Positions 1 to 10,796 of a DNA stretch of 64,000 nucleotides are shown here, in pieces. Below the pieces are notes generated by a model, which was not told the DNA's origin, made no database searches, and worked only from the letters and a program-made list of their open reading frames with translations. The translations under genes were made by a program, and so were the position numbers. The DNA comes from Malus domestica (Eukaryota; Streptophyta; Magnoliopsida; Rosales; Rosaceae), in contig NC_091673.1 in assembly GCF_042453785.1 (NCBI RefSeq), positions 5,730,501-5,794,500 on the forward strand. Direction: 5' to 3'. Positions within the stretch are counted from its first letter, which is position 1. Each line of letters starts with the position of its first letter.

Positions 1-656
1 CCTTGCTCTTTTTCCCCCTTTTAATTGGAAAATTCGATTGCTTATAAGTTTTCACCAACAACTCCATGCATATGATAATACACCACCTTGTAAGAGTTTG
101 TTAAAGACTACTTTTTATAAATACTTTTGCTCATAACTTCGTTTTACTATAAATATGTGGAAATTTTTATTAAAATTCAATGGCTTTTTGAAAAAAAAAA
201 TTAAATAAATAAAGAAACTTCGAATTGCTTCTCCTAGGAAACGCTTTTATAATCTGTATGCACTTTTAACATTTACATACTATACATTGTGAGAAGCGAT
301 TTTGATTGTCAAAATGCAGTTTTAACCTTTCGAAAGTAGTGACATACCCACAGCAATTAGAATACTATTGCAGTTTAAGGTGCAGAATATCAGAAGCTGT
401 GACAGACTTCAAAATAAGAAACTCCATGCTAGATATTCAAATGCCCCAACTAATTTAGTTTTGGCTTCCATCTATCCTAATCATATACATACCAAGCACC
501 TGGAAGTTGAACGCGTTATGTAAAGACGAGTTATTGCATACTATATACACACACATAAGATGTCGGCAGTACTTTCAGATTAATATTTGGACTTGGATAA
601 CCTGCGGCTGAAAAATGGCAAGAAGTCAACCTTCCTTGAAGAAAATTGGAGTTTTA
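1..656. other. AT-rich intergenic spacer
   Basis: I see no gene, RNA gene or clear transposon boundary in this stretch. Confidence 0.5.
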
Positions 657-925
657 TTATAAAATAATTGTTATCATGGAGGGTAGCCGATCAAATCTCT
701 TATAAGCATATGCAAGGTCCATTCTTTTTTTGATGTGGAATTCACTATCTACACGCATTCTTACGTGAGACGAGTTTTTAAGCCTATGTATGGTTGTTGG
801 ACGTCGCATATAAGACAACCTACTCTGATACCATAGAGAAAGTTGGGTGAGAGTAGCCCGATATCTTATAAGCACATACAAGATTTATTATTTCTGCTAC
901 GTGAAATTCACTCTCAACATAACTA
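657..925 (-). mobile_element. LTR-retrotransposon fossil fragment
   Basis: A fragment with LTR-like features. On the minus strand a tRNA-Met-type primer-binding motif (TGGTATCAGAG, positions 823-833) follows an LTR-end-like sequence. Two related segments containing CTTATAAGCA and GAATTCACT or AAATTCACT words lie on either side (about 670-770 and 845-925). No coding part is visible. It is broken and old-looking, and its family cannot be assigned from the sequence. Confidence 0.35.
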
Positions 926-3208
926 CTCTAAAAGCATATTTAAAAACATAGTTACAAAGCTATGTACCGAAACAAAAAATAATACCTATTTCTGCTGGTG
1001 CATATTCTACTGCTCATCATATTGATCAAAGTTCAAATCATATGAAGTTTCTTCTATCACTATCAGTACTGGTTTTTCTTCAAACCCTAATGCAAGATTA
1101 ACTAGGAATACAATTAATAGTTTAAAATGATAAAGGCATGTGTTTATACTGTTGTGGACCACTTATATGAAGATAAGTTTTCCCACACCTGGCTCTTTCC
1201 TTGAAATGACTAAGGCGGCATCAGTTTGGACTCAGGCTTGCTTCCCAATTTCCCATTACTTTCATGAACTATGTCCAAGTAATGCTTGAATTAATTATTA
1301 TATGAAAATATGGGTGACAAATTTCTAACCAAAAGGCACTTAATCTCTAATGCATTGGTTAATTTGTTTATGCAGCAGGTAGCCACGTAACTTCCTTTGT
1401 ACTCCGGTGGCTTTTGGATTCAAATTCAGTTGTACCAGCTATAGAAAGTCTTGTGCGTAATTATGTGTATACATTGGATGACATAGAAAAAGATGAAAAG
1501 AACTTTCGTGCAACTGTAACATCAGTTAGCAGTATTATAAACGAATCATATGCTGTTATTAACTTTTTCATATAACAATGTGTAAATACCTTTAATTAGT
1601 GTATTCCCGTCAGCATGACATCCCAAGTCTATGGAAAATTTTATCCTCAAAGGACAAACATCCAATCCGATTAACTACATATATAAACTGTCACTCTCTC
1701 ATTTAACTTTAGTAGTCCTGATCTTTAATTAAACAGGTAATCCATATACTATTTCTCATGACGAACTACTTGGCCTCAGTCAATTTTGGTTTTCTTTGTA
1801 GATTATTAAGATAAGAGAGAATATTAGTTTGGGAAGTAGTCCAGAAGGGGAAGCAAAGCAATATAGGGTAGTGGATGGAAATAGGTGTTTTTTTTTAATA
1901 GGGTGGTTTAGGGGCCACCATTTGTGATCATATATCAAGTTATCAAACATGAACCGAATTATGGACAAATCAAATGGAATTATATGAAATCAATCAATCA
2001 AAACCAACCCACCATCTCTCTATGGTCTGATTTTTATTCCACAAACTATTGAAAATGATTTGATGACAGCATGTCTGGTTGGAATTGTGAATTCTTCTCC
2101 CAAAAGCAGGAAAAAAGATTTGGAATTTAGAAAAAGAGAATATGGCTTTTTTGATTGAGCACACCGATATATTTTAGATTAAGAGGAAAGAGAGTTCGAC
2201 GAAGCCACACAATGGACAACATAATTTAGTATCGAATCGTCATCTACGAGATTCGAACATAAAACATCTCACTTACAAATGAGAAGGAATACCTTAGACC
2301 ATAGTACTGAGTAACAAGAGAATACGATTTTAGAGAGAGAGAGAGAGAGTAGAAAGAAATAGGAGAGAGAATTTGATGAGCATGAGAAAAATATCAATTG
2401 GTGGAAGAAGACTAAGTCCACCATGAACAAGATCTCAAGTAAAGACAACGGAATAACAACACAATATAAGTTTATAAAATCTGTATAACCCAAAGCTACA
2501 AAATCTGGGGTCCAAACAGAACACCTGTCCACCCCAAATGCTTCTCTTAATTCATAAAAATAATATTTAGATGATGACTTGCTTCACCTGAAAACATATG
2601 TTTTTTGGGTATAAAAAATTAAGGTTTTGCCTGCTTTCACAAGATATGGCCAGATCTCATCCAAGACCCTAATTAGTATATATGCTGACCTCATTGCCCA
2701 CTTCTTAAATATTCCCTTTGTTTAGCAACTAATCTGCCTTGCTATGTTCCTATTAAGTATATATTAATTCAGAAACATGTTCAAAATACACATATTTTAA
2801 TTGTGTTTGTTGATTTAGGATAATCATTCTAATTACCAAGAAGCTTCATTTTAGAGCTGATTAATCACAAAGCTACAGATCCCAGAATTGTATATTAATT
2901 ACATTATTGGTTTCCTGGAGTGGATGGGACTGGGCACCAACACCTGTAAAATAAACTATATTTTAATGCGCTTTAAAAAAAAAAATATATTATGATTAGG
3001 GTTCTTGGGTAGATGACAATACATGAATCCACTCATGACTCATTAAGTCGTTGTAACATAATCTAAGATATGCATTTGAGTACAGTGAAAAAGATTTTGT
3101 TGGTTGTTGCAAAGTTAACCTCCTGTTTCTTTTAAAAATTCCCATCTTTCTTTGACTTTTGTTAATTATGTTCATTGTAACTTTAAGCATGGAATAAAGG
3201 TTTTTAAA
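926..3208. other. Intergenic spacer, no gene seen
   Basis: AT-rich sequence with a short GA repeat (about 2333-2350) and, near 2220-2310, a stretch resembling dispersed plant repeat sequence. The ORFs here are short, lack domains and lie in AT-rich context, so I do not call them genes. Confidence 0.45.
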
Positions 3209-3525
3209 AGACATATAATTCTTTACTTTGATATAAGACATTAAAAATCGATAGAAGTTATCCTCGAAAAGATTTTCCATTTCAACAAATCACGTGCAAT
3301 TAACCCTTGCTTCATAGTTTTGAGTTTATTCACCGTCAATCATTTTAGTATTTCTATGAAAAATCTCATTCAAATAGAAAAACAAGTGGAGGGGTTGATT
3401 GGACAAAAAGTACCCTCAATTTAATAGAGATTTTTCGTAGAAAAACTAAATGATTGACGGTGGACAAACTCAATGATCATTTCTATCGGTTTTAATGTCA
3501 AATACCAAAGTGAGAAGTTATGTCA
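3209..3525. repeat. Large inverted-repeat (MITE-like) element
   Basis: The two ends are reverse complements of one another. The left part around 3212-3255 (containing GACATTAAAAATCGATAGAA) mirrors 3481-3522. An inner pair at about 3328-3370 and 3425-3470 (CCGTCAATCATTT against AAATGATTGACGG) mirrors too. This foldback layout suggests a non-autonomous DNA transposon. I did not find a convincing target-site duplication. Confidence 0.5.
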
Positions 3526-4105
3526 ATCTTTGAGCCATTTTGGCTAAAAAAAACATTTTTAAAATGCCTCAAGTGGGGGTTTATGTTGGCATGTTTTATA
3601 TATTCTAAGTGCTATATTCTGGTTTAATGAATAAACACTTGAGCATAACTAAGTTGATTACGCAATATATCTTTCTTATATGTCAAAATTTTAAAATCGC
3701 TCTCCCCAGAGTTCAAAAATTCAATTAAAAAATTGCTCGAATAAATAAATAAATAGATTATTTCATGTTAACAATGAAAACGCACATAAATTAATCAGAA
3801 CCAAACAAATAGACTTCTTTCTTGCTTAACAATGAAAACGTACAGTATGAATCCTTTGATGATGATATTGGAGAAAAGTTGCATACTTTTCCAAGTGTGC
3901 ATCTACTCCTACTGTTCTACATCTAACTTAATTTGAAAGGGATTAAAAAACTGATATTTGCATGAGACGGCTTCTCCGATCTGACTTTTCTTTTTTCTGT
4001 CTTTTTTATTGGCGCCTGGTGTGCATTTCTTAATACCATTCATGAGCATTAAAAAAACCAATATAATTTGAGATGCAATGCATCGTTGGAACCCATAGCG
4101 TTTAC
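3526..4105. other. Spacer and upstream region of the C2H2 gene
   Basis: AT-rich sequence without coding signal. It leads into the TATA box at 4106. Confidence 0.4.
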
Positions 4106-4114
4106 TATAAAAGG
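4106..4114 (+). promoter_or_regulatory. TATA box of the C2H2 zinc-finger gene
   Basis: TATAAAAGG lies 91 bases before the chosen ATG at 4205. The expected transcription start is therefore near 4135-4145. This excludes the upstream in-frame ATG at 4073, which would precede the transcript. Confidence 0.65.
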
Positions 4115-4204
4115 AAGAGAACCCAAACAACTAATCCCTACAAAACAACCACTCAAAATATCTTCTTCCTATATTTTTTCCTCCCCCACATTACAAAATT
4201 AGAA

Positions 4205-4996
4205 ATGCAATCGAAAACCTATTCCGCAGGATCCTGTGTTGAGAAGAAGCTCAGGCTTTTCGGGTTTGAACTGAATCCACGTAGGAATGAAGAAGCCTCC
4301 ATCAAAGGAGGAGGGTCATCAGCAGAAGGTGGTGGGGATGAAAGTGTAAATTCATCGAACTCTGTCTCACATCCGATAAAATTGGAACGATCTAGAGAGA
4401 ATGAGAAGAGCTCAACAAGTGAACCAGATGACAAGAAATTCGAGTGCCAATATTGCTTCAAGGAGTTTGCAAATTCACAAGCACTCGGTGGACATCAAAA
4501 TGCACACAAAAAGGAGAGAATGAAGAAGAAAAGGCTCCAGCTTCAAGCCAGAAAAGCCAGCATCAACAGTTACCTCCAGCCTTTCCAAACCTTCCACCAC
4601 CATGGTTCTACAGCGGCACCGTCGTGGTTCTACGACCCTTCCTCGTATCTCAGTTCTGACCATCCATTCACCCTTCACGAAGAGTCCCGGATCAGTTTCA
4701 TCCCGTTCGATCAAAATTATGGGTCGTCGAGCGGGTCCCACTCCAAGGTTTCCAATTGGTATTCCATGCCACCTCAGCAGCAGTTTCCTTCTTCCCAGAC
4801 AGGGGAACAAGATCATCTTACAAACCCTAATAAGTTTACGTTGACGCAAACGGACAGATCGGGAGAAAGCAGGCCTGTCGTCTTCATGCCTTCCCCTTTG
4901 TCTGCTTCGACTCATCAGAGCTGTAAGCCGTTAGATCTTCAGTTAGGGCTCGGCTCGCCGGCGAAGATTCAGAGATCTTCTAGAAGTGAGGTTTAG
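4205..4996 (+). CDS. Single C2H2 zinc-finger transcription factor, ZFP5/ZFP6/GIS type
   Basis: A single-exon gene of 263 residues. Near the N-terminus is the motif KKLRLFGFEL (14-23), typical of this subfamily. One plant Q-type finger follows (C81, C84, H97, H101, with QALGGH at 92-97) and then a basic patch. The C-terminus carries an EAR repressor motif, LDLQLGLG (243-250). Family members such as ZFP5, ZFP6, ZFP8 and GIS act in the nucleus and control trichome and root-hair initiation in the gibberellin and cytokinin pathways. The role here is inferred from that family. The frame stays open for 44 codons upstream, but the TATA box lies inside that extension, so ATG 4205 is preferred. The gene is intact, has no introns and stands alone in repeat-rich spacer. 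The exact orthologue is uncertain; ZFP5 would fit the neighbouring gene order. Confidence 0.9.
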   Translation: MQSKTYSAGSCVEKKLRLFGFELNPRRNEEASIKGGGSSAEGGGDESVNSSNSVSHPIKLERSRENEKSSTSEPDDKKFECQYCFKEFANSQALGGHQNAHKKERMKKKRLQLQARKASINSYLQPFQTFHHHGSTAAPSWFYDPSSYLSSDHPFTLHEESRISFIPFDQNYGSSSGSHSKVSNWYSMPPQQQFPSSQTGEQDHLTNPNKFTLTQTDRSGESRPVVFMPSPLSASTHQSCKPLDLQLGLGSPAKIQRSSRSEV

Positions 4997-7398
4997 CATG
5001 GTTGTTCATTACAAACGCTGCCATTTCTTCTCCAGTAGTTTGAGATTTTTTATTTTTTTATTTTAACATCTTCCAACTTGAAACAAAAAAAAATATATGG
5101 ATTGAATACTAACTCAGAATTTAAATTCAGATTTCTTGTGTACGTGGATATATAACTGGATATTACACTTAATTCTGTTCTCAAGTTGTAATGTTAAAGG
5201 GGTTTTTTTTCTTATCGTTTAAATTTGATATGTTGATATGGAGAAAACCTGATATTCTTTATTTGTTACGTGCGTGCTATATATAGGTTTTCTTTTTCTT
5301 TCTGAACTATCTAGATTAGCATCCCTAAAACAGATCTAATTTTTCAAAAAAACCTAGTGTAAAAGTGAAAGTTGATTGTAGTCACTTGATATCCGACTCA
5401 ATTTTCTATATATGACTCAAGGAGTCAACTAATTACAAAAATTATTTTCTTTTAATTTCAAGTGTGATGAACTAGGTCTTAGTCTAATAATACTTCTTTT
5501 CTATCGCTAGAAGTTCTTCATCTCCGTTAATGACAACAAAGCAAAAACAAACAAACAAAAATCGTGCGCCGCACAGTAATTTCTTTCAACAAAAATAAAA
5601 AACTTCGAAGTGAAATATTTCAAATAGCATAACAACAAATTTTTTAGTGCGATTGTGGTGTTTTCGCAACACTCTCATTTTATAAAACGTCTATTTCTCT
5701 AACAGATCTATGAAGCATATCAATTGCCGTCTACGTACAATATTATAACGTATGGATTAGTGACATTGCATATTTGTATATTACACCGAAAAAAATTCTA
5801 AACAACTAGGTTAATGTATGATAATTTGTAATTTCTTTCTTCTAATTTATTGGTTTTGACCCATTCCAGTAGAATCATAATACTCTAGAAAGGATCTTGA
5901 ATTCAGATCATGGAATATATGGATGTTATAATAAACAAAGAACACTGCTTAGTCGTCTACTAATTAAGTAATTAAAAACACTTAATTATGTCTTAATTAA
6001 TTATTAACATAAGTGGTAGTTTGAACAACCTTTGCAATTAATTATAAACAACTTGTTTGAATTATTCTTGTCACTGAAATAAGGTTGATGGCTTTTTCTA
6101 GTGGCAAATAAAAGGCTTTGATTCGATGGCTTTTCTTTGACATTTTGTCATTGCTAATATAAAAAGTTGGAGTTGGATTCACGGTTACGATGAAGTTTTC
6201 CGTCCGTCTGATCATATCATATAGTTCATATAGTTGTAAATTAATCAAAACTAAATCCCAAAATTAATCATGCTTTTAATTAATAAAATTTAAAACTGGT
6301 AGTGGTGGTAGTCGATCTGTCCAATAACCCTCCTCACCTAATTTATTTTGTAATTGCAGATATGCTCACACTAGTGCCTAAAGCAGCATATATATTAAAT
6401 TATTAATTATCTATAGTTGACTTAATTGCCTTCTTAATCTTAAGTAATGCAATTATGCATTTAAAATTGAGTTACGTACGTACGAGATGAGAAACTAAGC
6501 CTGGTACGCGTTCCATGCACATTGCATATAAAAACACCCACGTGACGTACGAATCCTTTTCCTTTTGTTTTCTTCTAATATTTATTAAGTATTAACGAAT
6601 GCAATTTTATATCTTAATAAGTATGTACAAGTTGTTAATTAATTAAATAAATAAGCATTTGTGTTATTTATGGTACATACGTTTGGTCACAAATATCAAA
6701 TTCAGTGTCGTGGCGTGGTTTCAATTTTACCGGTTTTGATCCCGTATTTTGTGTTTATTTTATTTTTTATTAAAAAAAACCCGTAAGAAGATACGAAGCA
6801 CCAACATGACCTTGCTAAAATCTTGTTGAGGCTCTTAATATGGTCGAAAGAAGAAAAAGTACCTTGCTCGCCGTCCAATTAGCTCCTATCATCTTGTTAG
6901 AATCTAATTAGTACTATCCTTATGAAGGAAATTTACAATTGAGTCATGAGTGCGGCTGGGCATAAAGAAGAGGTGTCGACGTTGGAGCTTTAGCTCGGCT
7001 GACAAAGTTGAAATGACTAAAATATCCAGTTAGTTAATTGACGACACGAATAATATTCAACTTGAATGTGGTCTATATGGTCCATATAAAGTTAACACTC
7101 AAGTTTTTGAATGAAATCCAGACCCCAACAAATACAAAAACTGGGAATGATAACCTAATGGGCCTCAAATCTTTAAATTGGTATCAAAATTCTGGTGGGC
7201 CTCAAAAACCTTTTTGCTACAATGTGGGCCTGGACAACTTAAACGAACTAGTCTCATGAGTTTTTATTTTTAGAAGATGATTTTCACAGTATTTTAGGCT
7301 CTCACACGTCTCTTTTGATTTTTGGTATTGAATAAGTCAAGCAGAAATAACACTCAAGATTAAACGTGAGTGTGTCAAAAGCTAAAGAGATGTGTTTA

Positions 7399-7429
<31 letters not shown>

Positions 7430-7780
7430 TTTTGTTTATCTTCTGAATAAAAAGACAAAAAACTGAACACATAATATAAATGTATAGATAAATGCGCCGT
7501 TTCATATGATATATTTTTCCGGAGTTATCGAAAGAATGGATCAATGCGACGTGGATAAGGATGAGAAGGTGTTACATTACATCTCTCATTTTCGCTTTCT
7601 CACACTAACACATTAGATTAATTCTAATAAGACAAAATTGATTGCTTAATTATTTAGTGATAGTAGTTGATTCCTTAGTGCTTGATTAGGCAATGGGTCA
7701 CCCTCTTAACAGTTTGACTTCTCCATACAAGAAAGAAACCTTCATGCTAAAGCTCATAAAAAATTAAAAAAATGTATGTG

Positions 7781-7786
<6 letters not shown>

Positions 7787-7829
<43 letters not shown>
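7787..7829. repeat. (AT)n microsatellite
   Basis: A run of about 20 AT dinucleotides. A shorter one lies at 7399-7422. Likely length-polymorphic. Confidence 0.8.
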
Positions 7830-7830
<1 letters not shown>

Positions 7831-8359
7831 CAAAACCATACAAAATTTGAGAACACAATTTATGTTTCTTTCAACTCGTATTCTTCTGCTAGCCTTTTTC
7901 TTTGTTAACTAAACCCACAAAATTCTAACTAAACCACCCAAGCACATAAATAATTAAGAAATAGCCAAACGCACGTATAAAATAAAAAATACCGCAACTT
8001 ATAACTCAAATAATTAAGAGTATCTATCATTTCTTAGTAGGTAAATACGCATCCATCATGAAGCTAGCCGATGTTGGCTATTGTTACTTAACCTTTTATT
8101 CTCTGTCATGACAATAAACTTTCATATTATATCTCTCCATTGTTCTCTCAGCTGCATATAGAATTCAGTTGTCGTTATGATTTTCTTACCATACATATAT
8201 GCTCAAGTAATTAAAATTTGCAGGGCATTGCATGTAGCGTATATTGTGCAAGCCATCCACCCTCATCAAACTTTTTCTTGCTTCCTAACACCTTTTATTG
8301 GTGCCACTCCGATACTTTGCCCAAATATATCTCACACATTCATACCTATTGCTTTGTTT

Positions 8360-8720
8360 TACGTAGGCCTGACAAACAGATCGTGTTTGTCGTCATATCC
8401 TTTATTTTAATAGTTTTTGTTGTGTCAAACTCGTTATGTTAACGTGTTATCAACAAGTAATTCAATAACGATCTGACTCGTTAATGAGTTGTGTTAGTTC
8501 ATGTCGAGTTAATGAGTCATACAAGAAATTGACATGACTAATGTCTAGACCTTACAAACGGGTTGTGTTTGTATCACATCCATTATCTTAACTGGTTCTT
8601 GATAACAACCTGATTTGTTAATTTATCATTAACGTGTGACTCGATAATAATCATACTCATTAAAAGGTTGACCCGAAACATATTATTTTCGTATCAAGTT
8701 AACAGGCCGTGCAAGAATTT
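8360..8720. repeat. Degenerate direct repeat of unknown family
   Basis: Two related halves (about 8366-8480 and 8552-8670) share words such as CTGACAAACAGATCGTGTTTG against CTTACAAACGGGTTGTGTTTG, followed by TTAACGTG and GACTCGTTAA-like blocks. Similar CACGATAAGTTAACGAGTC words recur at 21370-21450. It looks like a dispersed repeat remnant; its class is not assignable. Confidence 0.4.
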
Positions 8721-9476
8721 TCAAAACCGTTGTACTTATATTTTTGGAACCAAAATAAATTAGAAAATATTAATCGGATAAACAACAAAATTGCAGTTTC
8801 ACACGAATCAGTAATTTGCAGACAACAAGAAATTTCAAGCCTGTCATATTTATGTTTAATCATATCGGCATTTCTAATTCCAGAAATAAATAATAAAATA
8901 AATAAATAAAAGGAAAATGTTCCACTCTCAATTTTTTTCAACAAAAAGGGTGATGATAGATTATATATTATTATATTTCAATGTATGAAGCAAGCGGATC
9001 ATATGATGATATCATATGCTTGAGTTTGAAGGGTCCATAAATCATACTAATAATTTAAACTTTCCCCAGAAAGAGGAAGAATAAATATTTTATCAACTTT
9101 ATACGATAAATTTTTAATTATAATTAATAAATAATCTATAAAAGTGTGAGGTCAAGTTTCTAACTCAATTCCCACCCCACTGATTGCGATTTGAATACCT
9201 TAATAGCCTTTTTAGCTTTGATTATGCCTATGAGGCAATGATCCAACCCAGCTCTCTATGAGCCTCAAGAAGAGGTGTGTCTATCTTGCTTTTGGTGCGC
9301 AGCGCGCACTCTTAAAAAGTTACAAAGTTTTGTGTGACTGTTAATTTATTATGCAGAAGTATGCACCGACGTATAGTGTGCATAATATTTTTGCAATTGA
9401 AACGATCTTTGATTGTACATTTAGTCATCAATTGTATTGGCACATGTCATAAAACGAAACATAATAAATTTATGCT

Positions 9477-9600
9477 AAAGGAATTGTTATTAGTACTCCA
9501 AAAATCTCATTTGTCATTCTAAATTTTCTATAATTATAAAGAAAAATACACTTATGAGGAGTGTGAAATGAGATTTTTAGAGTGCTAATAACAGTTCTCT
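9477..9600. repeat. Palindromic MITE, family B copy 1
   Basis: The left end, with GTTATTAGTACTCCAAAA then ATCTCATTTG, is mirrored by the right end, GAAATGAGATTTTTAGAGTGCTAATAAC. The termini are therefore long inverted repeats around a short core. The same family recurs at 37574-37700. Confidence 0.65.
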
Positions 9601-10042
9601 ATACTAAAATTGATTAGTTTTTGTGATACTCAAGTGGTGCATTTCTAATTCATTTATAACGTTTTGTAATCAAATCCTTACACATTTTGACCTCAATCCC
9701 TTGAGACCTAGAAGTTTCTCACCAATAATGTGAGTTTGCATAGAGTTTGTAACTTAGTTGGCCAATAACATTCCCCTCGTAGGCAAGATTCTAAGTTCAA
9801 ATCTCCATCTCTTACTATCGTCTGTATCAGATGAAAAATATCATAATACAAACGAACGATGAGGCTGAACATCAAGAATTTATACCAATATCGATTAGTC
9901 TTTTGTTTAGTGATGATTGTCTTCCTTTGATGCAAGAAATCTACTTACAAAACGGGATTATATTGTTGAGGTATCCAAGTCATTTAAAAATTATTATGCA
10001 ATTTAATTGTTTTTCAACGACACGTTATTTACTTGAAATATT
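9601..10042. other. Spacer with a possible tRNA-derived SINE remnant
   Basis: Around 9747-9835 an A-box-like stretch (TAACTTAGTTGG) and a B-box-like stretch (AAGTTCAAATCTC) are spaced as in tRNA-derived SINEs. No poly(A) tail or target duplication is clear. The rest shows nothing. Confidence 0.3.
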
Positions 10043-10051
10043 ATCAAAATG

Positions 10052-10234
10052 GGACAAGGATTGTCTGCCTTCCCACTTCCAGTACCCTCTCGTGCCCTCC
10101 TAATTGTTTTTTTTATAGAGATAATAAAATAAAAATGAATAGTAATATAAAATGTTGACGTGACTTAACTGTAACCACACAAACAAAAAGGCACGGAAGG
10201 GCACCGAAAATAGGAGGGCAGACAATTCTTGTCC
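10052..10234. mobile_element. Mutator-like MITE with 9-bp target duplication
   Basis: The terminal inverted repeats are GGACAAGGATTGTCTGCC and its mirror GGGCAGACAATTCTTGTCC. The flanks are an exact 9-base direct repeat, ATCAAAATG (10043-10051 and 10235-10243). A 9-base duplication is the Mutator superfamily signature. At 183 bp with no ORF it is non-autonomous. It lies about 560 bases before the DnaJ start codon. Confidence 0.8.
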
Positions 10235-10243
10235 ATCAAAATG

Positions 10244-10796
10244 ACATCACGGATATTTCACATTCAACACACCTAATTGTGATTGTGAATTTGTGATTGC
10301 TTTCAACAAATTCAGTAGTCGCATTAAGAAAATTCAATCTTGAAAGGGAACATAAAACAAGCGGGATTTGTACACCACACACGCCGATCGCGTGCGAACG
10401 CTACCGTGCAAAGGAAAGGACGTCAACTTTTGCCCGTGCGTAATACGCACCCCGGCGTGCGTTATCAGCAAACCCCAGCTTTTCAAATTTGCGAGGAGTT
10501 CACATTTCTTTATAACAATAATAACCATATGACACCCAATTCCTCCCTCCATCTCTCTTGTCTCTTTCTCTCTGCTCTCTCCTGCAAGGCTCCAGGTTGG
10601 ATGTGCATGGAGTCTCTCTGCCTCTTGGTTTTCTAGGTTTTCCTGATGCTCCGGTGCTGTGCAACAGCTGATTTGCCTCCGCCACTTCTTTGAAATGAGG
10701 GAAAATTTCAACCTGGAGTCGTGAATTCGGTGTTTCGGGGGTAATCGAGAGGCAATTTCTAGGGTTTTGTGAAGAAATCGGCCGTCAATTTCCAAA
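10244..10796. other. Promoter and 5' UTR region of the DnaJ gene
   Basis: No coding gene seen. A CT-rich leader-like tract (10535-10585) precedes the ATG at 10797 and probably belongs to the 5' UTR. Confidence 0.4.

Larger units (their letters stand above)
4997..9476. other. Long AT-rich intergenic region
   Basis: About 4.5 kb with no supported gene. It holds AT microsatellites (7399-7422 and 7787-7829) and a degenerate repeat (8360-8720, listed separately). The ORFs present are short and lack domains. Confidence 0.5.

Noticed and set aside
2996-3280. 94-codon minus-strand ORF
   Set aside because: It overlaps the foldback element at 3209-3525, begins inside it, and has no recognised domain.
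4073-4204. 44-codon N-terminal extension of the C2H2 protein
   Set aside because: The TATA box lies within this stretch, so it should not be transcribed.
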